A DNA stretch of 64,000 bases. It comes from Hypoxylon rubiginosum. Lineage: Eukaryota; Ascomycota; Sordariomycetes; Xylariales; Hypoxylaceae. The notes under the pieces are model-generated. The model saw nothing but the letters and a program-made list of their open reading frames with translations, was not told the origin of the DNA and did no database searches. Shown here one piece after another: positions 21,972 to 33,600 of this stretch. The stretch spans positions 372,001 to 436,000 of the forward strand of contig CADCXA010000056.1 of assembly GCA_902806565.1 (NCBI GenBank), in the 5' to 3' direction. Within the stretch, counting starts at the first letter, position 1; the number at the start of each line of letters is the position of its first letter. The position numbers were made by a program, and so were the translations under genes.

Positions 21972-22700
21972 ATGCATTTAGGCAAAGTTCTTGGCATCCT
22001 TCCCATCATGAGCGCAGCCTACGTACAGGCTCAGAACAGCGGCTTTCAAGTCGTCGTGGAGAAGGGAACCCCAACCTCCGACGTCGAGGATGCCGAGCTG
22101 GAGGCAGCAAAGAGGGTTCTAGCCTTCCTGAAAGGCAAGATCGGTGGCGGTCAGATCCAAGTCCTCCTCGCGGATGAGATTGCGAGTGCCAACACGTATT
22201 GGCACCAGTTACTCTCCAACTCCAAGGGTCAATGGACCGCAGTCGAAGCGCAAGCGAAGGCCATCGCCGACCCCGCCATCTTGAATTCCCAGTCGTTTCA
22301 GCAGTGGATGGAGACCGCGGGAGATGGCTATCCCAACGACCTTATCGCCGGCCACCCCGGGATCTATCTCGAAGAGGAGCCGTCAAACGTGATCCAGAGC
22401 TGGGGCGGCGGTCCGATCACGCAGTTTTCGCACGACCCGGTCCCCAGACAGTCCTTCATGCCGGATCTCCCCGACTGGAATGTCACCGCGACTGTATCGC
22501 AGACCCTACGCGACAACACGAGTTTTAGCTACGCCGTCAGCGCCATCAGAGACGAAGCCGATGGTTTTGGCATCTACTTCGCCGTCTATCTACCCGGCAA
22601 TGCGCCGGAGGACCGTATCGCCGGGCTGAGGAGTTACTTGACGGTCGAATGTACTAACTGGTTGAGATATGCATACCGCCACGCAACTCTTCAGACTTGA
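21972..22700 (+). CDS. Secreted protein of unknown function
   Basis: A single-exon gene of 242 residues. The chosen ATG gives a typical signal peptide (MHLGKVLGILPIMSAAYVQA), and a TATA box lies 110 bases upstream. The mature protein begins with a charged helical part (VEDAELEAAKRVLAFLKGK). It continues with an AGHPGIYLEEEPSNVIQ motif and has few cysteines. I recognise no catalytic family. Similar secreted cluster proteins occur beside fungal BBE oxidases, but I cannot assign a role. Its place between BBE-3 and the alcohol dehydrogenase makes cluster membership likely. Confidence 0.75.
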   Translation: MHLGKVLGILPIMSAAYVQAQNSGFQVVVEKGTPTSDVEDAELEAAKRVLAFLKGKIGGGQIQVLLADEIASANTYWHQLLSNSKGQWTAVEAQAKAIADPAILNSQSFQQWMETAGDGYPNDLIAGHPGIYLEEEPSNVIQSWGGGPITQFSHDPVPRQSFMPDLPDWNVTATVSQTLRDNTSFSYAVSAIRDEADGFGIYFAVYLPGNAPEDRIAGLRSYLTVECTNWLRYAYRHATLQT

Positions 22701-23344
22701 GAGCCGGCCCTAAGTCTAGTAAGGATATCCTACCTCAGCTGGGTCTGGAAGATGTAGTACGGAGCGGTCGGTATGGGACGGGACCATTCCTAGTCTCATA
22801 TCACTGATAGATAGTACGTACGTATGTGTGCTAAAAAGAACGCAGCAGCACTCTCCAAGTTATTCTTTCGCGCGTGACTTACATTATGGTGAAATCAATG
22901 ATCGTGTATGTTTTCAGACTGCGTAGTGAAACTAACGGAGACTGATTCGTAGCTCCCGGATACTGGCTAGAGTCCGTAACTTACGGCACTATCTTGAAGT
23001 GTATGAGGTAGCACAACGTACGATGCGACGCTGTACACCGATAACATGCATCTCATGAAAACATTGTAGCCCAGCTTCGGATAACGTCCAAAGACGAGTG
23101 ACGCGGCGTCTCGGATGTAGTAGGCTAACATGTATTCAGAGTGGGATAGACATTTTACCTTAACCCCTACACCGCCCCCCTTTACTACCGCCCCCTTGAT
23201 TTTCTAACATGGCAGGGCCATCTATAGTATAAAGTTATAGGATCTGTCATAGACTAGGTAGTGTTGTTAGACTTCTGATTTCGTTCTGTAGGCAACTCCT
23301 TCGCATTTCAAGACTCGAAAGTTTGGCAATCAATCTGTACAATC
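22701..23344. other. Promoter region of the alcohol dehydrogenase
   Basis: 640 bases with a TATAAAG box at 23228-23234, about 110 bases before the start, and a C-rich tract (CCGCCCCCCTTTACTACCGC) at 23170-23190 that could act in promoter strength. No gene is seen. Confidence 0.45.
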
Positions 23345-24527
23345 ATGCGGGCTATCCGTTATTACGGTCCCGGAGATATCCGTTTGGAACACGACGTTCC
23401 GGAGCCTATATGTGACGCCCATCAAGTGAAGATCCGGCCAACGTTTTGTGGGATTTGCGGCTCCGATTTGCACGTGTACCAGTCGCCCGACGCCCTTCCT
23501 TTCAAAGACGTAGCCCATCCCATAACCGGCGAGACGTGGCCCGTCACGCTCGGGCATGAGTTTTCTGGCGACGTCGTCGAGATCGGAGCACGAGCGCAGA
23601 CACTAGAAGGCCTCCAGGTTGGGGATAGAGTTGCCGTCCAACCTACGATTTGCTGCGACCAATGCATTCCGTGCAAAGAGGGATTCACCAACTGTTGCGA
23701 TTCCTTCGGATTCGTGGGGTTCATGGGCTGGGGCGGCGGGTTATCGGACTATGTGTGCGTGGATGCGAGATTCGTCTTCAAGTTGCCCGAGACCATCCCG
23801 GCAGATATCGGAGGTAAGAACCCCGGATCATACAAGAAAACGTGCTGACAGAAGCCGGCATAGCTTTGGTCGAACCACTCGCAGTGGCGTGGCATGCCAT
23901 GGAACAGTCTGGTGTCAAACCCGGAGATAACGTTCTGATCATGGGCGCTGGCCCAATTGGCTTGGCCGTTCTTCAATGCCTTACAACCCGTAAACCAGCA
24001 CAGCTGATCGTGGCTGAAGTCATCCCGAGTCGAAGAAGATTGGCCCAAGAATTTGGAGCCATGGTGGTCATCGATCCGAAAGAGGTAGATGTGATTTCCG
24101 AATGCAAGCGGTTATGTAACGGACAAGGGCCCGAGGTTGCCTTTGATTGTGCCGGAGCGGCTGCTACTATCAAGTCTGCGTGTTTATCAATCCGAAGCAG
24201 GGGGACGGTGGTAAACGTTGCTAAGTGGGATAAGGAGATACCCTTTGTCATGAACGACCTCCTATTTGGGGAGAAGAGGTTGTTGTCAGGTAAGCCTACT
24301 ACTCGAAGCGGTTCGGAACGCCTCGGAACTACGCTAACGTATTCTAAGCTCTGAGTTATACCAAGACGGATTTCGAGCGTGTTATTCATGCGTTAGATCG
24401 TGGATCCATGAACGTGGAGAATATGATCACACGTAAAATCACGATAGATAAAGTGGTTGAGGATGGCATTTTGGCACTATTACAAGAGAAGAACAAAGAT
24501 ATCAAAATACTCGTGAGTCTCAAATAG
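23345..24527 (+). CDS. Zinc-containing alcohol dehydrogenase (MDR; butanediol/sorbitol dehydrogenase-like)
   Basis: Three exons (23345-23813, 23864-24289, 24349-24527) sum to 1074 bases, 357 residues. Catalytic zinc ligands are Cys38 (GICGSDLH) and His71-Glu72 (LGHEFSG). The structural zinc site is Cys104, 107, 110 and 118 with normal spacing. The Rossmann motif GAGPIGLAVLQ follows after the first intron, then VAFDCAGAAATI. This is the group of NAD(H)-dependent 2,3-butanediol, sorbitol or xylitol dehydrogenases. Its role in the cluster would be secondary alcohol to ketone oxidation or the reverse. It is the last gene with an obvious link to the redox cluster. Confidence 0.92.
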
Positions 24528-25846
24528 CACGGCAGAAATACTAATGTAGTTTACGGAATATCTGATTGTGATAATGATATTGATATTTATCAAACACGAG
24601 CCTATATTCAGGGCTAGAAATTCTTTTATCTTGGCTTAGTGTTCCTATCGTATGTGTTGTACATACGAAGCTATCATGAATTCTGGATTTCCTTTATAGC
24701 GTTTTCACACGTGAATACACGACCGTTGTATACTCCAGCCTATGAGCTGGCAACTGAAACATGCCCAAGGATAACAGAATAAGGACCCTAAAGCCCAAAA
24801 CAACTATACATCTTTTACAAGACACCTGATGGGAACCACCCTCGCTTGGAAGAGAGGAGCATACAGCCAGAAACCCTCCTGCGGTACGTCCTCGGACATG
24901 AATTGCTGAATAGGTTATGAAGGTCCCGTGCCGTAGGTATACCCATCTAGGTACCGGTACGTAGGTAAAACTTTCCATCCTAGCTTAGCACACCCACTAT
25001 ACCCTCGAGGGTCACTAGGATAGCTATTTCTATTATCCAGTACGTACCGTTTAGACCTCCTCAATCTTGAAGAATATTATTCTCGAGGAAGCTATTATGA
25101 TATGTATTCAAGGCACACGACCATTGTTACCTGAGGAAGCCTTGACTCGAGATACCAGAAGCCATTGTGCTTTTACCTCACACATCTGAGCCAACAGTCC
25201 AGTCCCCTATCTAGATGGTTAGGGTCAATGCTGGATATCTACTTGACTCAAATTTTATGATTGCTACTCTTTGTAGAGCTATGACAAGCCTTGATAGAAA
25301 CTAATGAGGTATACTCTAGACCTTAGGTATAATAAGGATTCCACAGGGTATAGCGATGGAATACACGGACGTATCATGTATGTTTGCCGCATCGATTATC
25401 ATCGTACCTCCTATTATAGCGTGTTTTTATCGTTCCTACCATTCATCATTGGTGCAATGCTTCGGCGAATTGCAAGGGTAATAGTGGAAATACGTTAGGA
25501 AAAAACTTGAAGCTCTGTTGCCTTAGGAACGTCGACGAAAACAGTAGGCACGAAGGATACATACAAATCATCAAACCATGTAGAGACCGTGCGAGTAGGA
25601 CCAGTACCTCTCTAGCATTTTCTATATAAGCCTGGAGAGTCCCCCGAGGTTGGAGAGTCTTCTAATGTACTTCTGTATCATCAGCACTTCAACACTCGAC
25701 TCTTCTCAGCGCTGACTCTTCTAGTTGGGGACAAGCAACAAGACCTGGGTTTAGGACTCATACCTACTAGCATCCAAAGACAGCTCGACGCTGTCGTCTA
25801 CCAAGGATATCAAGTAATCAAGGACTCTAATATCCTCACGATCATC
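24528..25846. other. Intergenic region, right edge of the redox cluster
   Basis: 1.3 kb, AT-rich with TACCTAGGTA-type motifs near 24940-24970. No credible gene. TATATAAG at 25623-25630 probably belongs to the BTB gene promoter. Confidence 0.45.
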
Positions 25847-26805
25847 ATGGCCTCTGAATCGGAACAGCCCTTGGGCATCACCCTCGTGAAAGAGTAAGTT
25901 ACTTGTCCCTAACATGGCTACATACCTATGCAGATACACTTTTACTAACATACAGGATTAGTTTCAGCATGAGTGGAATGTTCACCTTCTATGTCCACGT
26001 TGGCACCCAAACACAGTACTTCATGGTCCACCGGCATCCATTCATGGCACGCTCCCCAGTCTTCGGCAACATGATGAATGGACGCTTCGGGCATGATCTG
26101 AACAACATAGACACCTACACCTTCACCGGCCTGATTCAATACATCTACACCAGTAGCTACGTCGTCCCCAAGATCGACAGCGTCATGCCGAAGCTGTCCT
26201 ACGGAGACCGCTGCCCGGCCACCATCGAGGCCTTCTTCTCCGGTAAGCGTCTCTCTCTGGCGGCCAACCGCGGTGTATCCGAGGGCAAGGAGCCGCTAGC
26301 ATACGCCTTCATGGACACGTACACGGACTCGTACCACAACAAGGCACGGTTCGAGAACCTCGCGTTCCCGACCATCCAGAACCCGGACATGACCAGCACC
26401 TTCAACCGCCACTTCCAGATGTACTCCGCGGGCCGATACTTCCAAGTCGTCGGGCTGGGTAAGCTAGCCCTGTACCGGCTCGCCGACGCGCTGGCCCACT
26501 TCGAGGACACGTGGGACGGCCTCGTGGCGGTCGCGGGCCTGTGCAAGACCATCTATACCCACACCAAGGCGGGCGACCCCATCCGCGAGATGGTAGCCAT
26601 GTACGCCGCCTGCCGCTACGAGACATACCGTCTGCACCCGTCCATGAAAGGAGTCTTCACCAGCATCCTGGCCTTCGCCACCGATGTGGAGCGCCAGGTC
26701 GACGCCTTCAAGAACTACAAGCCTCCGGAGCGCCATTCGTTGGACCACTGCATCCGCTGCATCGAAGAGCAGTTCAACGTCAGCATCACCTACGAGGAGA
26801 TTTGA
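25847..26805 (+). CDS. BTB/POZ-domain protein
   Basis: Two exons, 25847-25893 and 25956-26805, encode 298 residues. The N-terminal part reads FTFYVHVGTQTQYFMVHR followed by HPFMARSPVFGNMM and YTFTGLIQYIYTSSY, the pattern of fungal BTB domains (ligand loop, Phe-rich core, a helix ending in a Tyr-rich segment). The C-terminal half is alpha-helical, with a run of Ala/Leu-rich helices (LGKLALYRLADALAHF), as in many ascomycete BTB proteins of unknown partner. Such proteins mediate dimerisation or act as Cul3 adaptors. The stop codon lies in the first unit of a 15 bp tandem repeat. No link to the redox cluster is evident. Confidence 0.82.
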
Positions 26806-26838
26806 TCCGAGGAGATTTGATCCGAGGAGATTTGATCC
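26794..26838 (+). repeat. Three perfect 15 bp tandem units over the BTB stop codon
   Basis: GAGGAGATTTGATCC is repeated three times without change (26794-26808, 26809-26823, 26824-26838). The first unit codes the last residues, EEI, and contains the TGA stop, so each extra copy supplies another in-frame stop. Confidence 0.95.
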
Positions 26839-28224
26839 GCGCGAGAGGATTAGGTCTGGCATAACAAGATCATGATGGTTGCGGAATACTAATTTGAGAT
26901 GCATTGCGATGGATTATCTAGCGATAGCTAGGTACTTAGGTAGTTACCGGATAGATACCTGGTAAATAATAAATTGTCTTTCTGAAAAGGTTTTGCATAG
27001 TGACTGTCACGAGGGGCCAGGAACGAAGTGGCCCATCTCCCATTCTACCTATTCCCTTTCTCGTACCAATAGACCTGTAACCCTACCCGGGTAGTAAGGG
27101 CTAAGACCCCGACAGTGTGCCCCTTTTTACCGACAAAATGAACCGTAATTGACCTATCCACTATTGCGGCACGACACGAGTAGATAGTTGATCCGCATTA
27201 TCACAATTTTCGCATAGACAAGAATGATTTCAAAATGCACCAACGATAGTCTATTCCTCGGCATCGTCGAGGCTCATATTTAAACAGCACATTCCTATGC
27301 GTTATAATGTAACTCGACCATCGCTGGCTACAACATGTAGATATAATCAATATCAAAACGGTTTTGATACTCCGTTTGGGAATTCCCTCTGTTTGCCGCC
27401 ATATTCCAGGTCGAGCAAAGTCCCCCCCTTCTCCCCCTTTTCCATAGTACACACACGGATTTCGCTCCCATCCCCCCTCCCCCCAAAAACACCCCGGACG
27501 TCAAAACCATATCGTCTTTCGTCTTTCGTCAACCCCATTTCTGTCATGCAAGGTGTGCTAACCGGAACGCCGGGACGAGAGAAACCCATCGTCTCCGTCC
27601 CTTTGACCTCCCCCTTAAGTAGGAATAACAAAAGCAAAAGCAAAAAAAGAAGGGAAAGAAAAATAAAATATGCTGCCTCGACCAGGTTTGCGCCGGCGAA
27701 ATTTTTATTCCAGTTGCTTGCGAAGATGCGAGCCACAAATGAGAAGCGACGCTATATGAGGGCGTCGTAAAAATAACGAGTCGGATGCGTTGATAGGTAT
27801 GTAGATACAAGTTATAGGATGGAGCACCATTAGCGTGCTTGGAGCTTGGAGTTTGGATGTAGTAGTGTAATGGTAGCGGTAGTGGTAATATTAGACAAAT
27901 GAGAATCAGTAATACGTCGTCCGTCGTGGTCCGATGAGGGTAGAAAGTCAGATAATTATCCGGCCAATGCAAAATGCTGGGGTATATAAGTTCGGGTCGT
28001 CTAATTAAATATTTAGGTGGTTGGCATTTGGTCCAGTCGATCGTCGCAGGTGGCAGTGTATGGTGTATGGTGTAAAGATGTATGTTGATGGGTTGCATAC
28101 GTATATTGTTGTTTGTATAGGTAGAGGTAGGTGGTTATATGTAAGGGGGATGGCATTCGGAAGTCGTCGGTCTGTCGTCTAGATGTCGTTCACTTATCGT
28201 ATATGTTCTGTCGTATGTAAAGCT
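26806..28224. other. Convergent spacer, including the probable long 3' UTR of PNG1
   Basis: 1.4 kb without a credible gene. Bases 27400-27700 have strongly biased composition (C-rich then A-rich on the plus strand). Open frames of up to 184 codons here are low-complexity or have no start context, and look like chance frames in a 3' UTR of the minus-strand gene. Confidence 0.45.
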
Positions 28225-29738
28225 TCATCTTGAGGGCGGATCTCTTGGGTCTTGGTGCCGATTACGTCGACCGTTCTCCCCTCGGGCTGCAACCCATTCC
28301 GCGTTTCCGCTCTGTCGGACTGGTTGTTCGGCAGGTAGCTTTTGATCGTCGGTAGCAGGCGATGAAGTGGATGGCCGAGCTACGACGGGGACAGACGGTC
28401 CGGAAGAACTAGAGGCACCGGGAACTATGCGCGTAACAGCTTGCGTGATGGAAGCCACTACGTAACCTCGGAGCTCACGGTCTTCTCTCGAATCTTCCTT
28501 CTCTAACCGGAATCGATCTTCTTTGCTCATGTTGGCCCGTCGAAGGTTCTTGATCTCCTGCATAACGTAGAGTAGGACCTCCTCGGGACACCGATTCCTC
28601 TCAAGGGCGTGCTCGCTCTTGCGTACGTATCGGCGAGTGACGTCGGTAGCCCCGTCGATGCTGAAGGCGATGCAGTACGACATCTGTTTTCCCCAGCCTT
28701 CGGTGTACAGCCGCGGGTTATCCCATGCCTCCTCGCAAGCGTCCACGTGGATCCACCGCTGCTTGTGTTCCGAGTATATCTCGGTCCAGATGTGATCCTC
28801 GGCGTTCCATACCCAACGTACGCGGCCGCCGACCGCCCGGCACAGCATGCTAAAGCAATTCGCCCACTCGCCACACCGGCCTCGCCTCGTCTCCAGCAGA
28901 CGCCACACGTCGCTGTAGCGAGGAAATCGCTCGAACGCCCTACATGAGTGGTTGGAGCATTCGTACAGCTCTACCCGTAACGCCCCGCAGGCGCTCTCGT
29001 CGGGTGTCGGCTGCGTCATGCCTTTTGCCACCGTCGGTGATAGGCAGACGGGACACGGCGGGTTGTTGACCCAACTGAAAAAGATTCGCTTAAACCACCT
29101 GCAATTGATACGGTTAGACATGGTCAATCTAGAATCATATTCAAGTCTTCTCACCTCAGTAGTGCCCGGATTACGCAGTCTTGGTATCCCCATTCCGGTT
29201 TCCGACCGTCGCCCATGCTCTCCGCCTGGGCTTGCAACACTTGTGACTCTTCCTCGGCCTCTCCGTATATCCTATCCAACGGGATCACCTGTAGGGCCTC
29301 GTCGAGTAGTCCGGGGTTCTCATACTTGGTCGGCGTCAGCGATAACGACAGGAGCAAGTTTCGAAACTTTTGCGACTCCCGATCATGTGGTGCCGGGGGC
29401 GTCGGAATTATAGGTAGGTTCCGTAAGGAAGAATACGATGGCGGCTGCGCGGAAGAGCCGTCGCGGGATGGTTGGTGATGTGTACGGTCGCCATACGCGG
29501 AACCAGGTCTACTACTACCGCTAGCGGATGCCGTCGCGGAAGGCGCTCTTAAATTTGAAGACGACGGTCGGTCTCGGGGGTCAGGGGAATTGAGACGAGA
29601 TCGATTCGCTCGGTTTTGTTCAAACTCGGTTCTCCTCTTCTCGCTCAATAAACTTTCGAATTGAATCCGGAGATCGCGCGCCCAATCCTCCCCGTAATCG
29701 TCCTGGCTTCCGCCTGGACGGTCGCCGCGAGCAGCCAT
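28225..29738 (-). CDS. png1: Peptide:N-glycanase homologue (PNG1), transglutaminase fold
   Basis: Two exons, 29738-29155 and 29098-28225, encode 485 residues. The Ser/Arg-rich N-terminus is disordered. The core has the zinc-binding CPVC (210/213) and CSNHSC (242/247), then RFPRY. The transglutaminase-type triad is complete: Cys270 (RRGRCGEW), His297 (NAEDHIW) and Asp314 (HVDACEE). The 27- and 17-residue spacings are those of yeast Png1. PNGase removes N-glycans from misfolded glycoproteins in the cytosol during ER-associated degradation. The second zinc pair has four residues between cysteines rather than two. The C-terminal 100 residues are Ser/Pro-rich. PNG1 of filamentous fungi has been tied to hyphal polarity. 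Confidence 0.95.
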
Positions 29739-30279
29739 GGTTTGTCGTCGTTGATGTGGTCGTCCAACAAAACAATCGAGGTTCGAAGCGACGAGATGGT
29801 TCTACAAGGTATAAAGTCGGACTCGCAGGTACTAAAGGGAGTCCGGAAAGATACAAAAAGAAGCTTGGAGTATTAGATTTAGACTTGAGCCACCCCTGGT
29901 TTAGGCCGAGTCAAGATTACGCGGAGAGGAGACGATAGACTTTCGTCAGCTCCACGTTCCTAGCTGATGTGGACTTTGCCCACCCCCCTCGAGAACTCAA
30001 TCGCCACCAAGCGAGCGAGGGGGTTCTTTTCGTTTCTCGATTCGAGCAAGATGATAGGGGAGATGGCGACGCTTGGTTCAATTAATTCATTCGATTCAGA
30101 TGATGGTTCGTCCGTCGCTAACATTCGTGGTCGCTAGCATTCGTGTGTCGTTTCTACGTCGCACCGCGGTTGGGCGTCCTATTTCTTCTTTCGGTAATTT
30201 CCTTATGTTATGTTTCCCCCCTCTTGAGCGTCGCGCGACGGTCTAACTTGAAAAGAGTGGACGACGGAATCGCTTCGAC

Positions 30280-30335
30280 GTCGAATCTATCTGGTCGAAT
30301 CTGCCTAGTCGAGTCTACCTGGTCGAATCTACCTA
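30280..30335 (+). repeat. Four 14 bp tandem units
   Basis: Variants of GTCGAATCTACCTG at 30280-30293, 30294-30307, 30308-30321 and 30322-30335, differing at one to three positions, mostly C/T or A/G. Confidence 0.85.
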
Positions 30336-30589
30336 GCCGAAGAAAGGTCGGAGGACGAGTAGACGAAATCGGAAGAGCGGAGATCTAGATGGACGGATGG
30401 CTAGGTTGGAGATGGAACGAATATGAATATCGTATAAAGGTTATGAAGGATGGCAAGGTAGGTAATAGGTAATAGGTAAAGGTAGGGCCAGGCAAGCCAG
30501 AAACGTAGGGGACCTGGGACCTGGGGATGGATTACGGGATCTACCAGTACGTACGTGTACTTTGGAAAGTTGGGAGTGTTTAAAGTGGT

Positions 30590-30660
30590 GGGGGGGGGGG
30601 GGTGTGTGTCTGTGGTGTGTGGTATGTATGTGGTATGTATGTGTGGTGTATGTATGCGTG
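30590..30660 (+). repeat. Poly-G run followed by a GT/GTAT-rich tract
   Basis: A run of about a dozen G residues passes into GTGTGTGTCTGTGGTGTG and several GTATGTATGTG units. This is a simple-sequence tract; exact length may be unreliable because of the homopolymer. Confidence 0.8.
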
Positions 30661-33600
30661 TAGTGTGGATTCTGGCTGTCTAGTTCTAGCAGGGAGGGAA
30701 ATCCGATGGACGGGAACAGCAAAAAGGAAATTTGGTTGTTAAAGTGCATGCGTATTCGTGTATTCGTGTATTCGTAGGCGTAAGGGCCAGACGTATGCGA
30801 AATAGGGATAGGTCGTTACTTGGGCTAGTTCTATGGCTATCTACAGTATCTACAGTAGTACAGGCAGACACACCCTGTGGTTCTCTTCCCCTTCAATCCA
30901 TTCAACCATTCAATGTTCGCCTGCCTGTCTACATGTGGTGGGTAAGAAGGAAAAAAAAGAGGGAAATGTGCCCCATGGAACCGCCTTGGCAAGACTTGCG
31001 TAGGCTTCGTAGGCTTCTCCGCCTTCTACTCATCAATACGACATGTAATTGGTCAGATCGCTCAACTTAATACAGTGCTAGGCCAAGACCGAGCGCCATC
31101 GGGACTGTACTTTCGCGGCAGAAGCGCACTAGGGCACAGAAGAGACAGCGTGAACGCGCGTCTTCTTCAACGTCCGTCCAATCATCTAACATGAAATCGA
31201 CCATGACAAGTGGGTCACAACGAATTACTTGTCAAATGTATCTACCTAGGAAGTAGGTGTTGATTCAAAGACGACAATGTCAGTATATTTTCTTGGTATT
31301 TTCTTGGTGTCTTTTCTTTGTTCGTGTTTTTGCGTCAGTGCTTTGTATTATATGTTCTTGGACATGTTGATGAAAAGAGTCATTGAAGGTGTAATGAAGG
31401 TACGTATAGAAGAACGTATGGAGGAACGTAGAGGAACGTAGGGAGAAACGTACGAGGTAGATCCCGTAACCTCACCTCTCAAAAAACAACCAATTGGGCT
31501 AATTATGTTACAATTCCGGTCTGCATCCGGGATACCGTATGGATCGTTACCTTTTGTGGAGGCGATGACGAGGCGTGGCTTTCGGATCGTGGCTGAAACT
31601 TCTAAATGAGGCCAGCCCGTTTATAGGCGTTCCTTGCACAGCCCGAATCTAGGGCACTGTGTCCCCTTTTCTTTTTCCCTTGGAATCCTTCTCTGCTTCT
31701 ACGTTTCTACATAGTACGCTTTAGATCTCACGCAACATCCTAACATCCCATATGAACGAATTATCTACTCTTTCGCGACCTAGATATCGATACTCATATT
31801 CTAGACATTTTCTACGGAACAAGATAATGTTGGTACTTGCGAGGGTAGGCAATTTGTAGGAACATGTACAATCGTCACCGAGTTCAACCTCATGACCGAA
31901 ATCCGATTCTCATCCCCGTTACAAACTCTCAGCCACAGCTAGCCTGTGCCTCAGCTTTCAGCCTCATCTTGGAATGAAGTCTCTTCATGCTCAAACGGCT
32001 GATACCTCACACGTACACAAAAACCTACATCTATCTACCCGACCAATCTCTCGGTAACCCGGCCGTGGTCCATACCTACGGAATATGTATAAAATTGTCG
32101 GTCAGCACGGCGGTAAGCTTAAATTCTGCCCTTTTTGTCACTCGATAAAATCTTCCAACGGCCCGATTGTATACGAATGAGTTGTACGTGGACAATAATC
32201 CCACGTGTCGTACCGTATGCAAGTTTACAACGCGCGGTGTGTTACCTAAACCTACCGACGAAGAGAGAGAGCTGTGTCTTCACATGAATGTAATTACATG
32301 ATTCGCTATTGGATGATGCCTCAAATGTGACTGGTCATAGCTAGCTCATCTGAGTTCAGCTATTTTGAGATTACGTGAGAGATCGCTCAAAATTCCCTCT
32401 GCTGACTTGAAGATAAATCAACGAACCGACAAACGCAATTCTTATCGCCTCTGCTTGCGTGCTCTTCTCGTGATGCGTTTTTCTACTATTCGAATATTCG
32501 TCGCTCTCTTCCATCATGTCCTGTCTACTACGAATCACTTGTATCAACATGTCGATCACGTGTAGGATCCTTCGGACCCCCTTGAGGTGTGTACCTACTA
32601 ATTTACAGTCCCCCTTTTAGCGTCGAGGCTGCTTGCGCGTCCCTCTCCCCCTTCGAGAGACTTGCGTGTTTTTGACCAATAATAGTCTCGCCACCTCTTT
32701 TCAACGACGAATCCCACCGCTCCTGTCCGGTGATTTGCTAAGGTGGTCATTCCCTCTTCTGGGTAGATTGCTACGTTGCTTGCTTCGGCTCTTTACATAT
32801 CGTCTACTTTTCGAGTCTTGGCAGTCCTTTTCCAATTCGAATTTCTGCGGCTGACTGCCACGAATATCGCAGCTACGGACGTATATCATGTAACATTATC
32901 GAACCCATCGAACCCACCGAACCCACTAAACCTGGACCGCTGAACCAAAATTACCTCGTCGTCATTTTCAATGCTGTCTTCTATGCGGGAGACAACTCAT
33001 CCAGGGGCTTCGAGATCGGATGAACTCTACGGCTACCCAGGCTTGCAAACCAGGTACGCAACCAGGCAACCGAGTAACGAACTAGATCGCAGTAACAAAA
33101 GTGGTTTCATATTCGGCATGATCCGACCCATGACCGTTCACTTTCGAATGAGGTTCGTCAACCGGAAGACTCTGTCTCCTCGGGTCGTCCAAGGTTCCGG
33201 CGCCCCCTAGACCTTAGAAGCCGTCTTGGCACACTTACGTACCCGTCCTACATTTTCCATTATTTTCGCATCCCGAAACGAATTTCGCCTTTGCAACTAT
33301 CTTCTAGGTAGGTAAGGCAACGATCGTAGAGATGTCCACCGACTTACGTTAGGCGATACGGAATAGCTACTAGCAGACCGCGACGAATTGATCATTACCT
33401 TGATAGTAACGCGACAGGCTGACAGGGAATACGTCTGTACTCCCCAGGACGCGCGTCTTCTGCCTCCAGACTTTGAAGCACATGGACTTTACCTGGTGGA
33501 GACCCTTACTCTGAGCCATGTATCCCTGTCCATCTCCAAATGACGGCATGTAGATCGATAAACCCCTTGTCCGATAACCATCGTAGCAGCGTAGGTTAGC

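Noticed and set aside
1..24527. Possible named pathway (for example an epoxyquinol, xanthone or meroterpenoid cluster)
   Set aside because: The enzyme classes fit several known pathways and no backbone enzyme is present, so naming one would be a guess.
27297..28098. Several overlapping frames of 100-184 codons
   Set aside because: They are low-complexity (Pro/Ser/Leu, Lys/Arg or poly-Leu runs) reflecting base bias, without starts, splice chains or homology; most likely 3' UTR.
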